Assembly: GCA_022795805.1 (NCBI GenBank)
Contig: JAAWHK010000004.1
Coordinates: forward strand, 1 to 64,000
Source of the DNA: Hungatella sp.
GTDB taxonomy: Bacteria; Bacillota; Clostridia; Lachnospirales; Lachnospiraceae
Length of the DNA stretch: 64,000 nt
Direction of reading: 5' to 3'
The translations under genes and the position numbers were made by a program. The notes beneath the pieces were generated by a model. The model was not told the origin of the DNA, did not search any database, and saw nothing but the letters and a program-made list of their open reading frames with translations. Below are positions 62,826-64,000 of this stretch, piece by piece. Position 1 is the stretch's first letter. Each line of letters begins with the position of its first letter.

Positions 62826-64000
62826 GTGGAGAAATACGGTGTTAACGAATTGAGAAAGATGTTTTTGGAATTCTTCGAGAGCAAAGACCATCTGGCCATG
62901 AAAAGCTTTTCCCTGGTTCCTCACAATGACAACAGCCTGCTGCTGATCAACTCCGGAATGGCGCCCTTAAAGCCATACTTTACGGGGCAGGAGATTCCGC
63001 CCAGGAGACGGGTCACCACCTGTCAGAAGTGCATTCGCACGGGAGACATCGAGAATATCGGAAAGACTGCCCGCCATGGCACATTTTTTGAGATGCTGGG
63101 CAATTTTTCTTTTGGGGATTATTTTAAGACAGAGGCCATTCACTGGTCCTGGGAATTTTTGACGGAGGTAATAGGGCTGTCTGCAGACAGGCTGTATCCG
63201 TCGGTGTATCTGGAGGACGACGAGGCCTTTGAGATATGGAATAAGGAGATAGGGATTCCCAGCGAGAGGATCTTCCGCTTCGGCAAGGAGGATAATTTCT
63301 GGGAGCACGGCGCAGGTCCCTGCGGCCCCTGCTCGGAGATCTACTATGACAGAGGCGAGAAGTACGGATGTAAAAAGCCCGGGTGTACCGTGGGATGCGA
63401 GTGTGACCGCTACATCGAGGTGTGGAACAACGTGTTCACTCAGTTTGAGAATGACGGCCACGGCAACTACACGGAGCTGGTTCAGAAGAACATTGATACC
63501 GGCATGGGGCTGGAGCGCCTGGCGGTTGTGGTTCAGGACGCGGATTCTCTGTTCACCGTGGACACCAACAAGGCTCTGCTGGATCAGGTGTGCGCACTGG
63601 CGGGCACCCGCTACCAGGCAGACGAGAAGAAGGATGTGTCCCTTCGGATCATTGCGGATCATGTGAAGTCCTGCACATTTATGATCTCGGACGGCATCAT
63701 GCCTTCCAATGAAGGCAGGGGATACGTGCTCAGACGGCTTCTGCGCAGGGCGGCCCGCCACGGAAGGATTCTGGGGATCGACGGGAAGTTTTTGGCAGGC
63801 TTAAGCGAGACGGTGATTGCCCTGTCAAAGGACGGCTATCCGGAGCTTGAGGAGAAGAAGGCCATGATCTTAAAGGTCCTCAGCGAGGAGGAGGACAAGT
63901 TTAACAAGACCATCAACCAGGGTCTGGCCATCTTAAGCGATCTGGAGCAGTCCATGAGCCGAGACGGCGTGACGGTTCTGTCCGGTGAGGACGCGTTTAA
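62826..64000 (+). CDS. alaS: alanyl-tRNA synthetase (partial, runs off the window)
   Basis: The first 391 codons of a class II synthetase that joins alanine to tRNA-Ala. GTG start with CGGAGGAA upstream. Clear family blocks: [67 protein letters not shown], and [18 protein letters not shown]. The frame is open to the last base. The editing and C-Ala domains lie outside the window. Confidence 0.97.
   Translation, partial: MEKYGVNELRKMFLEFFESKDHLAMKSFSLVPHNDNSLLLINSGMAPLKPYFTGQEIPPRRRVTTCQKCIRTGDIENIGKTARHGTFFEMLGNFSFGDYFKTEAIHWSWEFLTEVIGLSADRLYPSVYLEDDEAFEIWNKEIGIPSERIFRFGKEDNFWEHGAGPCGPCSEIYYDRGEKYGCKKPGCTVGCECDRYIEVWNNVFTQFENDGHGNYTELVQKNIDTGMGLERLAVVVQDADSLFTVDTNKALLDQVCALAGTRYQADEKKDVSLRIIADHVKSCTFMISDGIMPSNEGRGYVLRRLLRRAARHGRILGIDGKFLAGLSETVIALSKDGYPELEEKKAMILKVLSEEEDKFNKTINQGLAILSDLEQSMSRDGVTVLSGEDAF

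Overview
The window looks like part of the chromosome of a spore-forming, GC-rich clostridium, most likely a Lachnospiraceae member (an Enterocloster/Lachnoclostridium-type gut anaerobe). The reasons are AGGAGG-type ribosome sites, a T-box leader, a division/cell-wall cluster carrying spoVD, spoVE, spoIIGA and sigE, and a Spo0E-type phosphatase. The taxon is an inference from gene content. No tRNA, rRNA, CRISPR array or intact insertion sequence was seen.

Layout. Positions 1-2141 hold the end of a LytTR-type response regulator, its GHKL sensor kinase and a small charged protein. Positions 2190-4310 are a lower-GC patch with a TetR regulator plus DUF4180 gene and the remains of an AAA ATPase of the kind found in anti-phage systems. 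Positions 4709-30314 form one long co-directional polysaccharide locus, with most genes overlapping or a few bases apart. It opens with a Gram-positive Pel-type core: an SDR-PelD fusion with a kept RxxD c-di-GMP site, a PelE-like protein, a DUF2194/PelA-like protein, PelF and PelG. It continues with two further GT4 and five GT2 glycosyltransferases, a GT-C-like membrane protein, a DUF4832 protein, a pyruvyltransferase, an iron-sulfur F420H2-dehydrogenase-beta-like protein, two DUF1919 modules, an ABC-2 exporter and a NodB deacetylase. A TnpV transposon scrap lies at its downstream edge.

Positions 30600-37400 hold a MATE pump, DUF3842, an LRR lipoprotein, an MFS pump behind a probable attenuation leader, and a PadR-DUF2812 pair with a strong palindromic operator. 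A threonine T-box and thrS follow, then a GH1 6-phospho-beta-glucosidase, an NTF2-like gene, an orphan Nmad3 gene and ychF.

Positions 44349-59724 are spo0E-like and then the division/wall/sporulation block: mraZ, rsmH, ftsL, pbp2, spoVD, mraY, murD, spoVE, murA, ftsQ, ftsZ, spoIIGA, sigE. Its control sites are readable: AAAGTGG MraZ boxes, a SigE-type promoter before spoVD, and a long-spacer TTGACA/TATAAT promoter before spoIIGA. The window ends with a beta-CASP hydrolase, an LprI-like exported protein, a 45-residue membrane protein and the start of alaS.

How it may work together (inference): the PelD I-site links polysaccharide synthesis to c-di-GMP. The sporulation block ties wall synthesis to Spo0A and SigE. 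The most noteworthy items are the extended Pel/ABC hybrid locus with its degenerate SDR-PelD, a possible GEMM-like leader in front of it, the MFS attenuation leader, and the decayed defence ATPase.
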